Positions 11,046 to 22,495 of a DNA stretch of 64,000 nucleotides are shown here, piece after piece. How positions within the stretch are numbered: position 1 is the stretch's first letter; each line of letters opens with the position of its first letter. The stretch covers positions 558,001 to 622,000 of the forward strand of contig JAJLTO010000005.1 in NCBI GenBank assembly GCA_030568195.1. Reading direction: 5' to 3'. The position numbers and the translations under genes were made by a program. The notes beneath the pieces are model-generated. The model ran no database searches. It saw nothing but the letters and a program-made list of their open reading frames with translations, and was not told the origin of the DNA. This stretch comes from Dipodascopsis uninucleata var. uninucleata (taxonomy: Eukaryota; Ascomycota; Lipomycetes; Lipomycetales; Lipomycetaceae).

Positions 11046-11459
11046 CCTTGGGAATAAGATATCAAATCTATTTGAATGTGCTTAATTCGACCTTATTAGT
11101 ACATTTTCATTCTTTGCTGTACATAAAATTAGTTGATTTTTTGTTTTGTCTCTTGTGTATTGAATGATGAAGTACATATCGGGTTTTTGGGTACCACGTT
11201 ATAAATGTATATATTATCTATATTCTATAGTATATGGAGCTGCTCCATCCTGGTAAATTGTCCGTTTTTAGGCAATTTTGTAGTTCAGCATTTTCGAAAG
11301 GCTTGTAGGAAAGAAAATGTATATTTTAGGGTTTCACGTAACGACGCGTCGATTTTCGCATAAAGTGTCCTATCGTGTGAATTTTCCATTTATGAGAATC
11401 AGATATTCCATGCGATAGTTAATTGCTAATTAGATTTTTCTTTTCTGACAGTATCTTGA
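11046..11459 (+). promoter_or_regulatory. MSH2 upstream region with MCB-like and TTAGGGTTT sites
   Basis: The palindrome CGACGCGTCG (11342-11351) contains ACGCGT, the MluI cell-cycle box, about 110 bp before the MSH2 ATG. TTAGGGTTT lies at 11326-11334. Budding yeast MSH2 is an MBF-type G1/S gene, so control by an MBF-like factor is a reasonable inference. Confidence 0.5.
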
Positions 11460-14279
11460 ATGGCGTCAACTGGACCAGCTCTAAACTTCTCTGATAGGTC
11501 GGATGAGGTCGGATTCATCTCCTTCTTCAAATCACTTCCGCAAAATGAAGATTCGTCCGTCGTCCGAGTGTTTAATCGAGGCGATTATTATACGTGTCAC
11601 GGTAAAGATGCCCTTTATGTGGCTCAAAATGTCTACCGTACACTTGCAGTATTAAAATACCTCGGAAATGCAAATCCTGAAAAGGGAGTGGCTAGTTGCA
11701 CTCTCTCACCTGCGGTTTTTGCAAACTTCCTCAGAGATGCGCTCTTCAGTAGAGGATTAAAGGTAGATATCTACTCCAGTAGTGGACGTAACAACTGGAC
11801 AGTCACCAAGCAGGCCTCACCGGGAAATTTGCAGGATGTGGAGGATATTGTCGGAAGCAGCTCTATGGATACAAGTCCTGTGGTAATTGCAGTACGTATT
11901 GCCAATAAAAATGACCAAAAGATAGTGGGCGTATGTTTTGCAGACGCGTCTGCTAAAGAACTGGGAGTGTCTGAATTCGTTGATAATGAGCTTTTTTCGA
12001 ACTTCGAATCTTTCATTATACAGCTAGGTGTCAAAGAATGTCTCATTCAGGCAGATGAGTCAGAAAAAGATTACGATCTTAAGAAGCTTAGAGGACTGGC
12101 AGATCGATGTGGCATTGTCGTGACAAGCCGAAAGCAGTCCGATTACAATGCTCGCGACGTGGAGCAGGATCTAACGAGACTTCTCGCTGGTGAGTTATCA
12201 GCGTCCGTATTACCACAAACTAGCCTTAAAGTTGCAATGGCGAGTGCTGCATGTCTAATCAAATACTTGGGCCTAATGAGTGACTCCTCCAATTTCGGTC
12301 AGTACCAGTTGTATCAGCATGACTTGTCACAATATATGAAGCTAGACTCATCTGCAGTTAGAGCACTTAATCTGATGCCTGGTCCACGTGATGGGTCTAA
12401 GTCGATGAGTCTCTTTGGCCTATTAAATAAGTGCAAGACAAATGCTGGTTCTAGGCTCCTCGCTCAATGGCTGAAACAGCCCTTGATGGATAGAGATGAG
12501 ATTATTGAACGACATTCATTAGTCCAAGTGTTCGTTGAAGATATAGAGCTCAGGTATTCCATGCAGGAAGAGCATTTACGGGCAATACCAGATCTCAGCC
12601 GGATTGCTAAAAAGTTTCAGCGCGGAGCGGCAAATTTAGAAGATGTGGTCAAGATTTATCAGACTGTCATTCGAATTCCTGGTCTTATCGATGCGTTTAC
12701 ATCGGTTGTCAATACTGAAGCAGCAAATCACCTGGAAAAGGCATATTGCTCGAAATTAATCCAATATAATGAGAATTTGCAAAACTTGGTCGAACTAGTT
12801 GAAACAACAGTTGATCTAGACGCATTGGATAACCATGAATATGTGATTAAGCCCGAATTTGATAGAGGATTACAGGATATTCATGCTAAACTAGAGACTT
12901 TGCGACAAGAGATTCAAGAAGAGCATCACCACGTCGGGGACGATCTAGGAATGGAACCAGAAAAAAAATTGAAACTAGAGCAGCATACAACTTTTGGTTG
13001 GTGTTTTCGTTTGACTCGAAACGATGCTTCCTGTTTGCGAGGTAGACGCGAATATAGTGAACTCTCTACGCAAAAGGCTGGTATATATTTCACTACCTCT
13101 CAACTTAGGGATCTAAATAGCGATTTCGTTGATCTCACGTCTTCATATAACAGAATGCAAAGTGGTTTGGTCAAAGAGGTTGTGAATGTCGCTGCTACGT
13201 ATTGTGGATTGTTAGAAAAGCTTGCTACTGTCCTAGCTCATATTGATGTTATTGTATCATATGCACACGTTTCAAGTACGGCTCCGATACCATATGTGAG
13301 ACCAAGAATGAGTGATCGATCTACTGGAAATATTGTACTTAAAGCTGCCCGTCATCCTTGCATGGAAGTACAAGATGACATGGTCTTTATTCCGAATGAT
13401 GTTTCACTAGTGCGCGGGGAAAGTGAATTTGTTATAATAACTGGTCCTAATATGGGAGGTAAATCAACATATATTCGGCAGATAGGTGTTATCGCCTTAA
13501 TGGCCCAGGCTGGCTGTTTTGTTCCTTGTGACGAAGCTGAACTTGCGATCGTGGACTGTATTCTCGCTCGTGTTGGAGCTGGCGATTCTCAATTAAAAGG
13601 TGTTTCTACGTTTATGGCTGAAATGCTGGAGACCGCTACTATCTTGAAATCTTCTACCAGAGAAAGTTTGATTATAATCGACGAACTAGGACGAGGAACC
13701 AGTACATATGATGGTTTTGGACTTGCTTGGGCTATTTCGCGTCATATAATTAGCGAAATTCAATGTTTTGGTTTATTTGCTACACACTTTCATGAGCTTA
13801 CGGCATTATCGGAAAATTACCCACAAGTCAAAAATCTTCACGTTGTTGCTCATGTAGAGACAGTACGGGCAGCTCATGAGGCCCATCAGCAGCGTCGACA
13901 GCTGACGGGTAAAGAAATTACATTACTATACAAGGTGGATGAAGGTGTTAGTGATCAAAGTTTTGGTATTCACGTTGCGGAACTTGTGAGATTTCCAGAG
14001 AAGGTTGTTAATATGGCTAAGCGTAAGGCTTCCGAACTTGAAGATATCACCGGTAACGAGGCAGATGATGTTGAGAGACTCACCAAATGTAGCAAGCAAG
14101 AGATCTCAGAAGGATCAGAGGTACTTCGAGAAATTCTTAAGGAATGGCGTAGGCGTACCAACACTGGTGAAATGACCAAAGATGAGCTGATTAATAAATT
14201 CAAAGATGTAGTGTCGTCCCCAGAATGGAAGCAAAAGATTTCTCAAAGTCGATTCATAGGCGAGGTTTTGTCTCTATAG
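11460..14279 (+). CDS. MSH2: DNA mismatch repair protein MSH2
   Basis: MutS-family ATPase that pairs with Msh6 or Msh3 to recognise base mismatches and small loops in nuclear DNA. 939 aa in one exon, near the usual 930-965 aa. Order: N-terminal mismatch-binding/connector region, lever and clamp helices (about 300-620), then the ATPase. Walker A GPNMGGKST lies near residues 662-670, followed by the MutS signature DELGRGTSTYDGFGLAWAI and FATHFHEL. The C-terminal helix-turn-helix region ends with FKDVVSSPEWKQ. No intron or defect is seen. The start follows a short AT-rich leader, and MASTGPALNFSDRSDEVGF aligns with family N-termini. Confidence 0.97.
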   Translation: MASTGPALNFSDRSDEVGFISFFKSLPQNEDSSVVRVFNRGDYYTCHGKDALYVAQNVYRTLAVLKYLGNANPEKGVASCTLSPAVFANFLRDALFSRGLKVDIYSSSGRNNWTVTKQASPGNLQDVEDIVGSSSMDTSPVVIAVRIANKNDQKIVGVCFADASAKELGVSEFVDNELFSNFESFIIQLGVKECLIQADESEKDYDLKKLRGLADRCGIVVTSRKQSDYNARDVEQDLTRLLAGELSASVLPQTSLKVAMASAACLIKYLGLMSDSSNFGQYQLYQHDLSQYMKLDSSAVRALNLMPGPRDGSKSMSLFGLLNKCKTNAGSRLLAQWLKQPLMDRDEIIERHSLVQVFVEDIELRYSMQEEHLRAIPDLSRIAKKFQRGAANLEDVVKIYQTVIRIPGLIDAFTSVVNTEAANHLEKAYCSKLIQYNENLQNLVELVETTVDLDALDNHEYVIKPEFDRGLQDIHAKLETLRQEIQEEHHHVGDDLGMEPEKKLKLEQHTTFGWCFRLTRNDASCLRGRREYSELSTQKAGIYFTTSQLRDLNSDFVDLTSSYNRMQSGLVKEVVNVAATYCGLLEKLATVLAHIDVIVSYAHVSSTAPIPYVRPRMSDRSTGNIVLKAARHPCMEVQDDMVFIPNDVSLVRGESEFVIITGPNMGGKSTYIRQIGVIALMAQAGCFVPCDEAELAIVDCILARVGAGDSQLKGVSTFMAEMLETATILKSSTRESLIIIDELGRGTSTYDGFGLAWAISRHIISEIQCFGLFATHFHELTALSENYPQVKNLHVVAHVETVRAAHEAHQQRRQLTGKEITLLYKVDEGVSDQSFGIHVAELVRFPEKVVNMAKRKASELEDITGNEADDVERLTKCSKQEISEGSEVLREILKEWRRRTNTGEMTKDELINKFKDVVSSPEWKQKISQSRFIGEVLSL

Positions 14280-14672
14280 TCACGTCTTTTATGTAGTTAG
14301 AAGGTTTATCATTAGAATTGCTATTAACATTCTATATACTAGTTAATTATTTACTATCATATTGTTTAGCATTTGTCATATATATTCTGTACCATAATTT
14401 AGTCATTTGAAAGTATAAGTTCTTGTGGACTGAGAGTAACCATTTAGACCTTTGTTTATTATTTTAGTCTTTCAAGCACTAAAGTTTTCTAACCTTGCTC
14501 TGTAAAACGCGTTCGAACTAAATCTTTATGAACTGCTCTTAATTTAGTGAATATATTAGAACCAATAAAAGCTTTACGGAAATCATCACGCTTAGGTCTG
14601 ATATTTATTACTGAATTAGATATTATGCAATAAATGCTTCTTGTAGCTTCGCATAAGAGCTATTAATTAATC
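14280..14672. other. intergenic between MSH2 and the dynactin p27 gene
   Basis: 393 bp between two plus-strand genes. It contains one ACGCGT (14507-14512), a hexamer expected a few times by chance in a window this size. Otherwise AT-rich and featureless. Confidence 0.4.
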
Positions 14673-15284
14673 ATGTTTCTAGGACCACCGACCTCATTTA
14701 TATCAGAACACGTCAAGATTAGTGACACTGATTCTGAAAATTTAATAATTAATGTTGGTAACTACGCAATAATTAATCCTCGAGTATCATTCAAATATCT
14801 AGCTTCTGTTCCCGATAATGAAGCTGTTAGTAGTCCAAATTTCCAACAGGCTATGATAAAGCCCGGAATCATTGACATTGGAGAATACACTATAATTGCA
14901 GACGGCTGTCAACTTGAAGCATCAGATTCAGAAAAAACATTAATTGGAAGCTATATTTATATAGATCCCGCTGTTAAAGTCGAGAAAGGAGCATCTATTG
15001 GAGACTTTTGTACGCTGGGTGCGAAATGTATCATAAAGAGAGGAGCAAAGATTGGTAAAAGATGTGAGATCGCGGCGGGTACAATAATCGAGCGTAACAG
15101 TATAATACCAGACTACTCTATAGTCTATGGTTCAAATGCATTGGTGAAGCCAAACACGTTTGAAGCCAGCGGAGTAGAACAGCATATGAAAGACATGAAA
15201 ATGCATGTGGACCTATTACTTAGAATTATGCCCTCTTATAATAATCGAAAAGCAGATAGTGGGGAAAAGAGAAGTGGCCATTAG
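14673..15284 (+). CDS. dynactin subunit p27/DCTN6-like, left-handed beta-helix protein
   Basis: p27 is part of the pointed-end complex of dynactin, which links dynein to cargo. 203 aa, one exon. The middle (about residues 65-150) shows hexapeptide-repeat periodicity with I/V every six residues (IDIGEYTIIADGCQL, VEKGASIGDFCTLGA, AKIGKRCEIAAGTII), the left-handed beta-helix fold. The end of the helix, IIPDYSIVYGSNALVK, and the C-terminal LLLRIMPSYNN match DCTN6 (VIPENTVIYG and FLMKILPNYH in animals). p27 is present in filamentous fungi and animals but not reported for baker's yeast, which helps place the organism. A gamma-class transferase or anhydrase is less likely because the catalytic His set is missing. 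Confidence 0.8.
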   Translation: MFLGPPTSFISEHVKISDTDSENLIINVGNYAIINPRVSFKYLASVPDNEAVSSPNFQQAMIKPGIIDIGEYTIIADGCQLEASDSEKTLIGSYIYIDPAVKVEKGASIGDFCTLGAKCIIKRGAKIGKRCEIAAGTIIERNSIIPDYSIVYGSNALVKPNTFEASGVEQHMKDMKMHVDLLLRIMPSYNNRKADSGEKRSGH

Positions 15285-15477
15285 ATCTTGAAATGACACT
15301 AAATAGTAGAATATATGTTACAGCGGTAAAGGTATTATTAACTAACGAAATAGAAGTACAAAGATTACACAGTCAAGAGAGCATTCAACATATAATAATG
15401 TTGAGAAGTTCGATCTATCTTACGTAAAAATTTCAGTCACGGAAGCAGTTTCTTCCATTAATATATAGCGATCATCG

Positions 15478-17341
15478 CTATTTTTTCTTTCGTCCGCCAA
15501 CTGTAGCAGTAGTACCACCCCCACGTTTACGTCCTCGGATCGGTGGTTTTGCTATTTCGCCATTGGTACCAATCCTACTCTTTTTTTCTTGGGATCCACT
15601 ACCTTCTTTGCTATCCAATTCGTTTGCACGGCGCTTCAGTCGAACTTTGTCCTTCATCTGACCTGTCGATGACTGTGGAGATGCACCTCCTGCTTGTTGC
15701 ACTGAAACGGCACGCTTCTTTTTTGCTTTAACAATCGTGTTCGTTTTAGACTGAGTTGGAGTTGGTGCATGAGGACGCCATGAGAATTTAACTGGAGGAG
15801 GAACTTTCGATCTTAGTGCAGGCAACTTAAGCATTTCTCTGATTACTTCAGTGGCATTCTGACACTGAAGTCTTGTCTTGTCAAGTTTATTGTACTCTTC
15901 AGTATCAACAATAAGTTGACTCAGTCGTCTTCTATGATTTGGACTAGCTACTTGAGCTAAAAAATAGATATTTTTAAGCGCAGGAGTTAGATCTTGAGAA
16001 GCGTCGGTTGATATAGGATATGATGGTGCTCGTCTGCATGCAATATATAATGCCACTACAGCAGGCTCAATAAGTGCCCAGTCACAATTATATTTTTCTG
16101 GATCTTGACTGGAGTTCTTCTCCGAATCAATCTGCTTTGAAAGCTTTATAACAGCGTCCTTCAATTTTGGAATCACAATGTCAATTTCGGGACTTGGATC
16201 GCGGGATGCACAGCCTTCAACGACCAATCTTAATATATGCGTTTGCTCTTTATGTCCAGATATCTTTCCATTCAGCATGGCAGGCAGTGCGCTTGATGAC
16301 AAATATTTCAAAAGTGATGATGTAGAAGCATTTCTGCTTAAAATGTTGACAACCCATCTAGGAAGAAACGAAATATATTCTTTTGCTTGTTCGTTACTAT
16401 CTGATATGTTAGACTCAACAGGAGCCTTACTTATCAGCGAATCCAAGAGATCTGTAAGCAATTTTTTGCTTTCAGCATCCTCACCACCTTTCAATGAGGG
16501 CAAAGTTAGAAGAATAGGAAGTATAGAGTTTAAAATAAAGATATCATCTATATTGCCCACAGCTTTAATACCCCCTATCGCAAAATCTACACTAGATCCT
16601 AACACTTGTTTTCCATTTGCCGATATCCATCCTAAGGCGACTTGTTGCAACACTGGTTCATTTTTTGAGGAAACTATATTCCATAATTGTTTCGATCCAA
16701 CCTCTGGAAGCTCCTTCATCGCTCTCTCCAAGCTGTTCTTGACAATTTGAAGTTCTGCGGGTGTTTGGGTTTGTAGTAATTGAATTAAAATGTCAAGAAC
16801 CAGCTCCTTGTCGCTCGACTTTTGCGTTTTAACAGCCAGATCTGGCAGACGCTTTATTGTCTCCATTCTTACCTAAATAGAATTGATCAGCACATTAGCA
16901 TTCATGTCAAGATTTGCGGACTGTTGTTGACCTTAAGAAGCAAAGTTCTTTGGGCTATCCACTATCAAGCAGCTAATTTCAGAACAAATATTACTGACTT
17001 TTGCATCTTCATCTTCACAAAAGTCGATCATGCTCTCAATAGCCTTTGAAGCAAGATCTTTATTGGTAGCGAATAGTGAAAATAGATCTGGAATAAACGA
17101 ATTCGCCAAGGTCCGTGCCTTTTTATCAGCTGAGGGCGATGAGAATTTAAGGATCTTGGAATACGCTGCAGACGTCTGTGCAATCAATTAGCTGTCATTA
17201 AATCATTAACTACACAAGCACCCACAATGCAATACGTACCTCATCGATTGATGCACCAGTCAAACCTTTTGCGACTTCATAGTAGTAGTATATTTGCTGC
17301 ACCGGATCGTTGCCTTCAGGCGCCTGGTTAGGTGTTGACAT
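15478..17341 (-). CDS. API5: API5 (apoptosis inhibitor 5) homologue
   Basis: API5 is a nuclear HEAT/ARM-helix scaffold in animals and plants; its fungal role is not established. Three exons: 17341-17240, 17175-16999, 16872-15478, giving 557 aa (human 524). Intron 1 starts GTACGT and ends CAG. Intron 2 starts with the unusual GTCAGT and ends TTTAG; this junction rebuilds CEDEDAKVRMETIKRLP, which matches CEDEDVSIRRQAIKELP of human API5. The N-terminus (YYYYEVAKGLTGASIDE) aligns with the family start. After the helical repeats comes KFSWRPHAP, the fungal counterpart of the LSWKP motif, and then a Lys/Arg-rich tail with several nuclear-localisation-like clusters. It is convergent with the p27 gene and divergent from MRP20. 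Confidence 0.85.
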
Positions 17342-17709
17342 TTGGACACCTATTACTTCCTATTGAATCCAAGAAATTTTCTTGCCAGGTAACAGATCAA
17401 AATTCACCGTGTTTTAATAATAATCCACAATTTAATGGGCGTCAAGTGAAGTTACTGTTAATCAAGTAATCTTTTGTTCGTTTTCTCCTGTTTATATTCT
17501 CAACAGTTCTTTCGATCGTGTTAGGTGATCCGAAATCTCGCAAAACAATTGCGAACCCTTATACACTTGCGACCACGATGTGTTAAAAAATACCAGAAAT
17601 TTTTTCTTGAGCATCTTCCTTGTAAATAGCGGGTGCATAGAAACCGAAGTAATAAACAACGGTCTGCTACTTGACAATTAGTAGATAACCTAAAGGAGGA
17701 TTTGTGATA
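17342..17709. promoter_or_regulatory. divergent promoter region, API5 and uL23m
   Basis: About 370 bp separate two divergent start codons. Minus-strand open frames at 17492-17721 are antisense to the leader and judged chance. No clear TATA box. Confidence 0.4.
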
Positions 17710-18440
17710 ATGCCTCGACAATCCCCTAACATTCCATCAGCTGCGGTGCTGAAGCAATTGTTTAAACAACAGAAGGGTGGAGCGCCTGCACTTCCGAAGA
17801 GACAACTAAAGCATGAAATACGAAATCAAATGCTACAGGAGCGACCAAAGATTGAACCTGTATATACAAAGCATTTTCGTTTAGGACACAAGGAAGTGTA
17901 TTTCCCCAATAAGCCGGTCATATTAATGCAGCCATTCAGCTCTAACTACAATCCTTACAAGGCGACGTTTATGGTTCCCAGCGCTTTTAATAAGTTTGAT
18001 CTGCGAGACTACCTTTACAACATCTATGGGCTCGCTGTCAAGAAAGTGACCTCAAATCTGAAATTTAACAAGTACGAGTATCAGACATACAAATACATGA
18101 CAGTTGAGATGGATGAACCATTTGTATATCCAGATACTCCTCAGGACCTTTCTCCGTATGTGTGCAGTTCTTGGTAGATATTATATATTGGCGAATTACT
18201 AATACTTTTTGTTATAGATGGAAGATCGACAGTGAACGAGAACGACTCCTGTATGGTGAAGAAGTTCGGCGAAACTATGGTGGTTCTAGTCCTAGCAACA
18301 AGACTTTTACTGCTTATGAGGGATTGGGGCAACCCGACTTTCCAACTATCAAGCCATTTATGCCCGCTAATGATAGCAAGGCTTTGAAGCGACGAGCACG
18401 ATTAGTTGAGTCTACATTTGATATGGAAGGTCAAGACTGA
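17710..18440 (+). CDS. MRP20: mitochondrial large ribosomal subunit protein uL23m (Mrp20-like)
   Basis: Protein near the exit tunnel of the mitochondrial ribosome. Two exons: 17710-18155 and 18218-18440; the 62-bp intron starts GTATGT, has a TTACTAATA branch region and ends TTATAG, restoring SPWKID across the junction. Product 222 aa; an in-frame ATG two codons earlier (17704) is equally possible. The uL23 core is clear: EVYFPNKPVILMQPF, then VPSAFNKFDLRDYLYNIYG and VKKVTSNL. The basic N-terminus (MPRQSPNIPSAAVLKQLF) suits mitochondrial import. The C-terminal extension after the core is normal for the mitochondrial form. Confidence 0.88.
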
Positions 18441-18813
18441 TTTTATTTGGGTTGCACTTATGGTATAGGATTGAAGATGTAAATAGATATTGATCAATAT
18501 TTTTTAAACTCCGCCAGTCCATGCATATATACTTGTATGAAATACTAGCTGTTTCCCAATTTTCGCTATATTCTAAGTAATAATTTTGACTGTTAAAACT
18601 CGCTATTGGAAATGTGATGATAAAATTTGTTCCGTCAATAGCAATTGTAGCGTATTCTGAGGTTCTCTTTGCTTGCAGTCACGGCGATTCTCACTAAGAA
18701 CCTCGCTTATTTCATTGCTGTGTCAGTTTAATATGTAGATAACCTCTATCTTCCAACGTTATCACCGTTTCTTTAGTATATACTATCCACAAAGCGAGAT
18801 TACTTGAGAACAA
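18441..18813. other. intergenic between uL23m and URK1
   Basis: 373 AT-rich bases between two plus-strand genes. No supported feature. Confidence 0.4.
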
Positions 18814-20590
18814 ATGACAGCAGAAAGACTGGGATCTGCTTCACTTGCATCTCTTTCGTCCATAGAATATCTTCCGCCATGGTCTTCGCCACATATAATA
18901 GGTATTGGCGGTTCAAGTGGTAGTGGAAAGACCAGTGTAGCGTCGCAGATAATGAAATATTTAAAGGTAGGTATTTGAGAGCTTCTACTTGATAATCTTT
19001 AGCTATGTCTATTGATAGCGTATCTAGATTTGATTCATGGAGCATTGCTTTTAGTGTTCATAGACTAATTTGATGTGTATAATCATAGGTACCATGGGCT
19101 GTGATTCTCTCATTTGATAATTTCTACAAACCGCTCTCTCCAGAAGAAAGTAAACGGGCATTTGACAAGTGAGTCTTTATGTGTTCTAACGAACTCCAGC
19201 TATCTTTTGCTATAATTACAGCTTTAATGGCTCTATTTTGATCGAGAGTAATAATATTAATTATGCGCTTTATTTTGTAATTAGTAACTATGATTTTGAC
19301 TCGCCTGAAGCTCTCGACCTGGATTATTTGGTCGAAGTCCTGACTCAGTTACGACGAGGGTGAGTATTATATTTTGCTACAGCTGGTAAATATATTTTAT
19401 ATATTTCTAAATGATGTTATTTTATTATTAGAAAAAAAGCAGAGATTCCTGTGTACTCGTTTTCCAAGCATAACAGGTTAGTTCGATAGACATTAAGTTC
19501 TAGGTATTGTCGTAGCATGTAAGTGTTTGCTAAATGAAACCATAGAACGGACACGACAGTGACTATATACGGTGCTTCTGTTATTATTCTGGAAGGTATT
19601 TTCACTTTGTATGATCAAAGAATCCTCGACTTATTGGACTTAAAAGTTTTTGTCGATACCGCTCCCGACATATGTATGGCACGTCGTCTTAGCCGCGATA
19701 TTGTTCACAGAGGTCGTGACCTTGAAGGTGCAATGCAACAGTGGTTTAGATTTGTGAAACCTAATTATGATCGGTACGTTAAGCCAACAATGGCCAATGC
19801 GGACATTGTGGTTCCTAGAGGGCTGGATAACACTGTTGCCATTTATATGGTGTTGCGATATGTGCAGCGAACACTAGTTGCCAAAAGTCAAGCTCATGTC
19901 AAACATCTTGATAAGTTCAAGTCTATAAATGAGTCCGAATCTGGAGAATCAGATGGCGATGATGATGATAGTCACACATTAGATAATGTTTTAGTTCTTG
20001 ATCAGACTCCGCAGATTAAAGCCATTCACACGATTCTCTTTGATCGTACTACTTCTAAAGAAGATTTCATCTTCTATTTTGAGCGAGTAGCCACTATTTT
20101 GATTGAGAACGCTCTAAACTTTCTTCCATATAAACGCAGAGTAATTATGACTCCATGTGGATTACAATACAGTGGTCTTGAGACATGTATTGATACTTGT
20201 GCTGTGGAAATTATGCGAGCTGGTGCTTGTTTTGAGAACTCTCTACGGAAGAACTTACCAGAGGTCGCTATAGGAAAGATTTTGATTCAATCGGATGCAA
20301 GAAGTGGCGAGCCCTTTTTGCATTATTTGAAGCTACCCAATGTCGAGAATAAATTCGTTTTCCTCTTGGATACACAAGCAACTAGTGGAGCAGCTGCAAT
20401 CATGGCTATTCGTGTACTTCTGGATCATTCTGTCCAGCAAGATCATATTTGCTTTGTGACATATGTTGCCGATAGGCGGTTTGCACTCCGCAGAATTCTT
20501 TCAGCATTTCCAAAAGTCAAGATTGTTGCTGGTAAAATAGAAGACGATGTACGTAGGCGATTTATAGACCTTAGATACTTTGGATCATGA
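18814..20590 (+). CDS. URK1: uridine/cytidine kinase with C-terminal UPRT-like domain
   Basis: Salvage enzyme that phosphorylates uridine and cytidine to UMP and CMP with ATP or GTP. Five exons: 18814-18966, 19089-19168, 19285-19359, 19432-19476, 19546-20590, giving 465 aa (yeast Urk1 501). The donors are GTAGGT, GTGAGT, GTGAGT and GTTAGT, and each junction restores the family alignment. The P-loop GGSSGSGKTS is at residues 32-41, followed by SFDNFYKPLSPEE, NYDFDSPEALD, VIILEGIFTLYD and RRLSRDIVHRGRDLEG. An acidic linker (ESGESDGDDDD) leads to a uracil phosphoribosyltransferase-like domain from about residue 285 (TTSKEDFIFYFERVATILIE to the C-terminus). In this family the UPRT-like half is usually thought inactive or regulatory. 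The gene is convergent with NBP35. Confidence 0.93.
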
Positions 20591-20934
20591 GCAAAAGCGA
20601 AGACATAATATGATGATCCTTTTTACTCTATTTCAATGGCATATACTATTTCCAATTAAGATAGCACATAACTGTATATTCATCTGTAATGTACCTAATA
20701 TACAATAGATAATTTTCATTTGTTTCTTAAACCAAAAACAAGTCAAATGCCGCGTGACCATGAACAAATTTACACCTCCAATGCCTTCATGTTTTATATC
20801 CGTTTCTTAGAGATAGTATCAATGATCAAGAAACTGATCATATTCTTTTTAACCAATTTTTTCTATTCTGCGGTAGTGAAGTGACGAATAATTATAGCCA
20901 ATTCTCAGCTTTCATAACCAATACAGAGCTCCCT
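20591..20934. other. intergenic between convergent URK1 and NBP35
   Basis: 344 AT-rich bases holding the 3' regions of both genes. No other feature seen. Confidence 0.4.
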
Positions 20935-21978
20935 TCAATTTTCATCTTCTATCTCCTCGTCATCCTCCAGTGGCTCACCCACGGCCTCTCTGACCTGTCT
21001 TATAATCGACATTAGAGCTGTAGATGATGGCGAATCAGGGTGTTCATCTAAAAAGCTCACACCGTTATCGCATGCAATTCCAATACGAGGGTCAAGAGGA
21101 ACAGAACCAAGGAATGGGATGTTCATTTCTTTTGCTAGTGCTCTACCACCACCAGTAGTGGGTGCAAAAATAAACGACTCACCTCGGCAGTTTGGACAAA
21201 CAAACCCAGACATGTTCTCTACTAGTCCGAGTACTGGAATGCCTGCCTTTCTGCAAAAATCAATCTCTTTTCTGACGTCGAGAAGAGCAACTTCTTGCGG
21301 AGTAGTTACAACAACAGCTCCATCGATACCGCAGTCTTTGAGGTACTGATTTACACTCAGATGTTCATCACTAGTTCCAGGTGGGGTATCAATCACAAGG
21401 AAATCCAGGTCACCCCATTCTACATCTTTCAGGAACTGCTTGATCAATCCTGACTTTTTTGCACCTCTCCAAATAACTGCATCGTCTTCATTTGGTAGCA
21501 TAAATCCTATACTCATCATACCTAGATTATCTGCGACATAGACTGGACTCCAGCCAGTATTTGACATATGAATTTGCTCTCCAAGTGCTCCCATCATCGT
21601 TGGCATCGAGGGACCACAAATATCTAGATCCATGACACCGATTTCTTTATCGATGTCCTGCGCAAATGCCCATCCAAGCATAGACGTGAACGTAGATTTT
21701 CCAACGCCACCTTTACCCGACAGGACCAGAATCTTGTGACGTACAGACTCCATTCTCTTCGCAATCAAAGGTAAATCAGGGTCCGGCCCCTTTGGTGCAC
21801 TAGCACATATAACCTGGTTAGGACATCCTTCGCAAGCTGCTGCCTTTCCTGCATCCTCTGACTCAGTTCCAGGACAGTGTTCTGGAGGTGGCGCTGGCGT
21901 TGCACCATTGCTGAAAACACCAGAAGCAACGCTCAAGCTCTCCGTAGCTCGTGTTAGTGTTTCCGTGATAGTAGACAT
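20935..21978 (-). CDS. NBP35: cytosolic Fe-S cluster assembly scaffold NBP35
   Basis: P-loop NTPase of the Mrp/Nbp35 family that, with Cfd1, forms the scaffold for 4Fe-4S clusters in the cytosolic assembly pathway. From the Met at 21978 it is 347 aa (yeast 328). The N-terminal cluster motif C-x13-C-x2-C-x5-C ([18 protein letters not shown], then PNQVIC) separates Nbp35 from Cfd1. The Walker A-type loop is [10 protein letters not shown], followed by [11 protein letters not shown] and [13 protein letters not shown]. The C-terminal metal site is CPNCRGES. The same frame stays open back to 22104, but that 42-residue extension is hydrophobic and unlike the family, so I place the start at MSTITETL. 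Single exon. Confidence 0.94.
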   Translation of the reverse strand: MSTITETLTRATESLSVASGVFSNGATPAPPPEHCPGTESEDAGKAAACEGCPNQVICASAPKGPDPDLPLIAKRMESVRHKILVLSGKGGVGKSTFTSMLGWAFAQDIDKEIGVMDLDICGPSMPTMMGALGEQIHMSNTGWSPVYVADNLGMMSIGFMLPNEDDAVIWRGAKKSGLIKQFLKDVEWGDLDFLVIDTPPGTSDEHLSVNQYLKDCGIDGAVVVTTPQEVALLDVRKEIDFCRKAGIPVLGLVENMSGFVCPNCRGESFIFAPTTGGGRALAKEMNIPFLGSVPLDPRIGIACDNGVSFLDEHPDSPSSTALMSIIRQVREAVGEPLEDDEEIEDEN

Positions 21979-22495
21979 AATATCTCGTAAATAAACTATT
22001 GAAATATTACGCTTGCTCGTTGTCCAGTGACTTTCTTCACTATCTGGAGCCGCGAGAACATGTAATATGAAGGTAAACGAAAAATAAAAAGGACTATAGT
22101 TCATTACAAATCATTACCCAGTCAATGATTCCTAACCCACAGAACCAATTACTGGAAGTTGGTATAAATACTTCTTGCCAGACTAAAGAATGTAAATAGC
22201 ATATACTAGTAAGTGCTCCTATTCGAATAAATCAAGCGATTAATGCATCAATAGAATAAATTTGTAATTACACAATCTTTATATATTGCTCGGATTGAAT
22301 GTCAAAAGTGCGCCCCGAAATATAGAATTGTGCGTCACCACAGGCATGAGATCTGAAACAATAGTACATGAAGTTTTAATGGCATATAAATATACAAAAT
22401 ATAAATTCACTAAATACGAATATTATACATAGTATACACAATGTACATAATATTATGTCAATGAGTGGATATCGTTACCTCTTTAACTGTAGATA
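21979..22495. other. NBP35 upstream region
   Basis: It holds the NBP35 promoter and the 3' end of the TFIIS-like gene. I looked here for a zinc-ribbon exon belonging to that gene (two CxxC knuckles) and found none. Confidence 0.4.

Noticed and set aside
21979-22104. In-frame hydrophobic extension of NBP35
   Set aside because: Not shared by the family; MSTITETL fits the normal NBP35 N-terminus and length.
22280-22370. Possible downstream exon of the TFIIS-like gene after a TTTCAG
   Set aside because: The reading has a single Cys-Gly pair and no zinc-ribbon pattern, and no good donor precedes the stop codon at 22496-22498.
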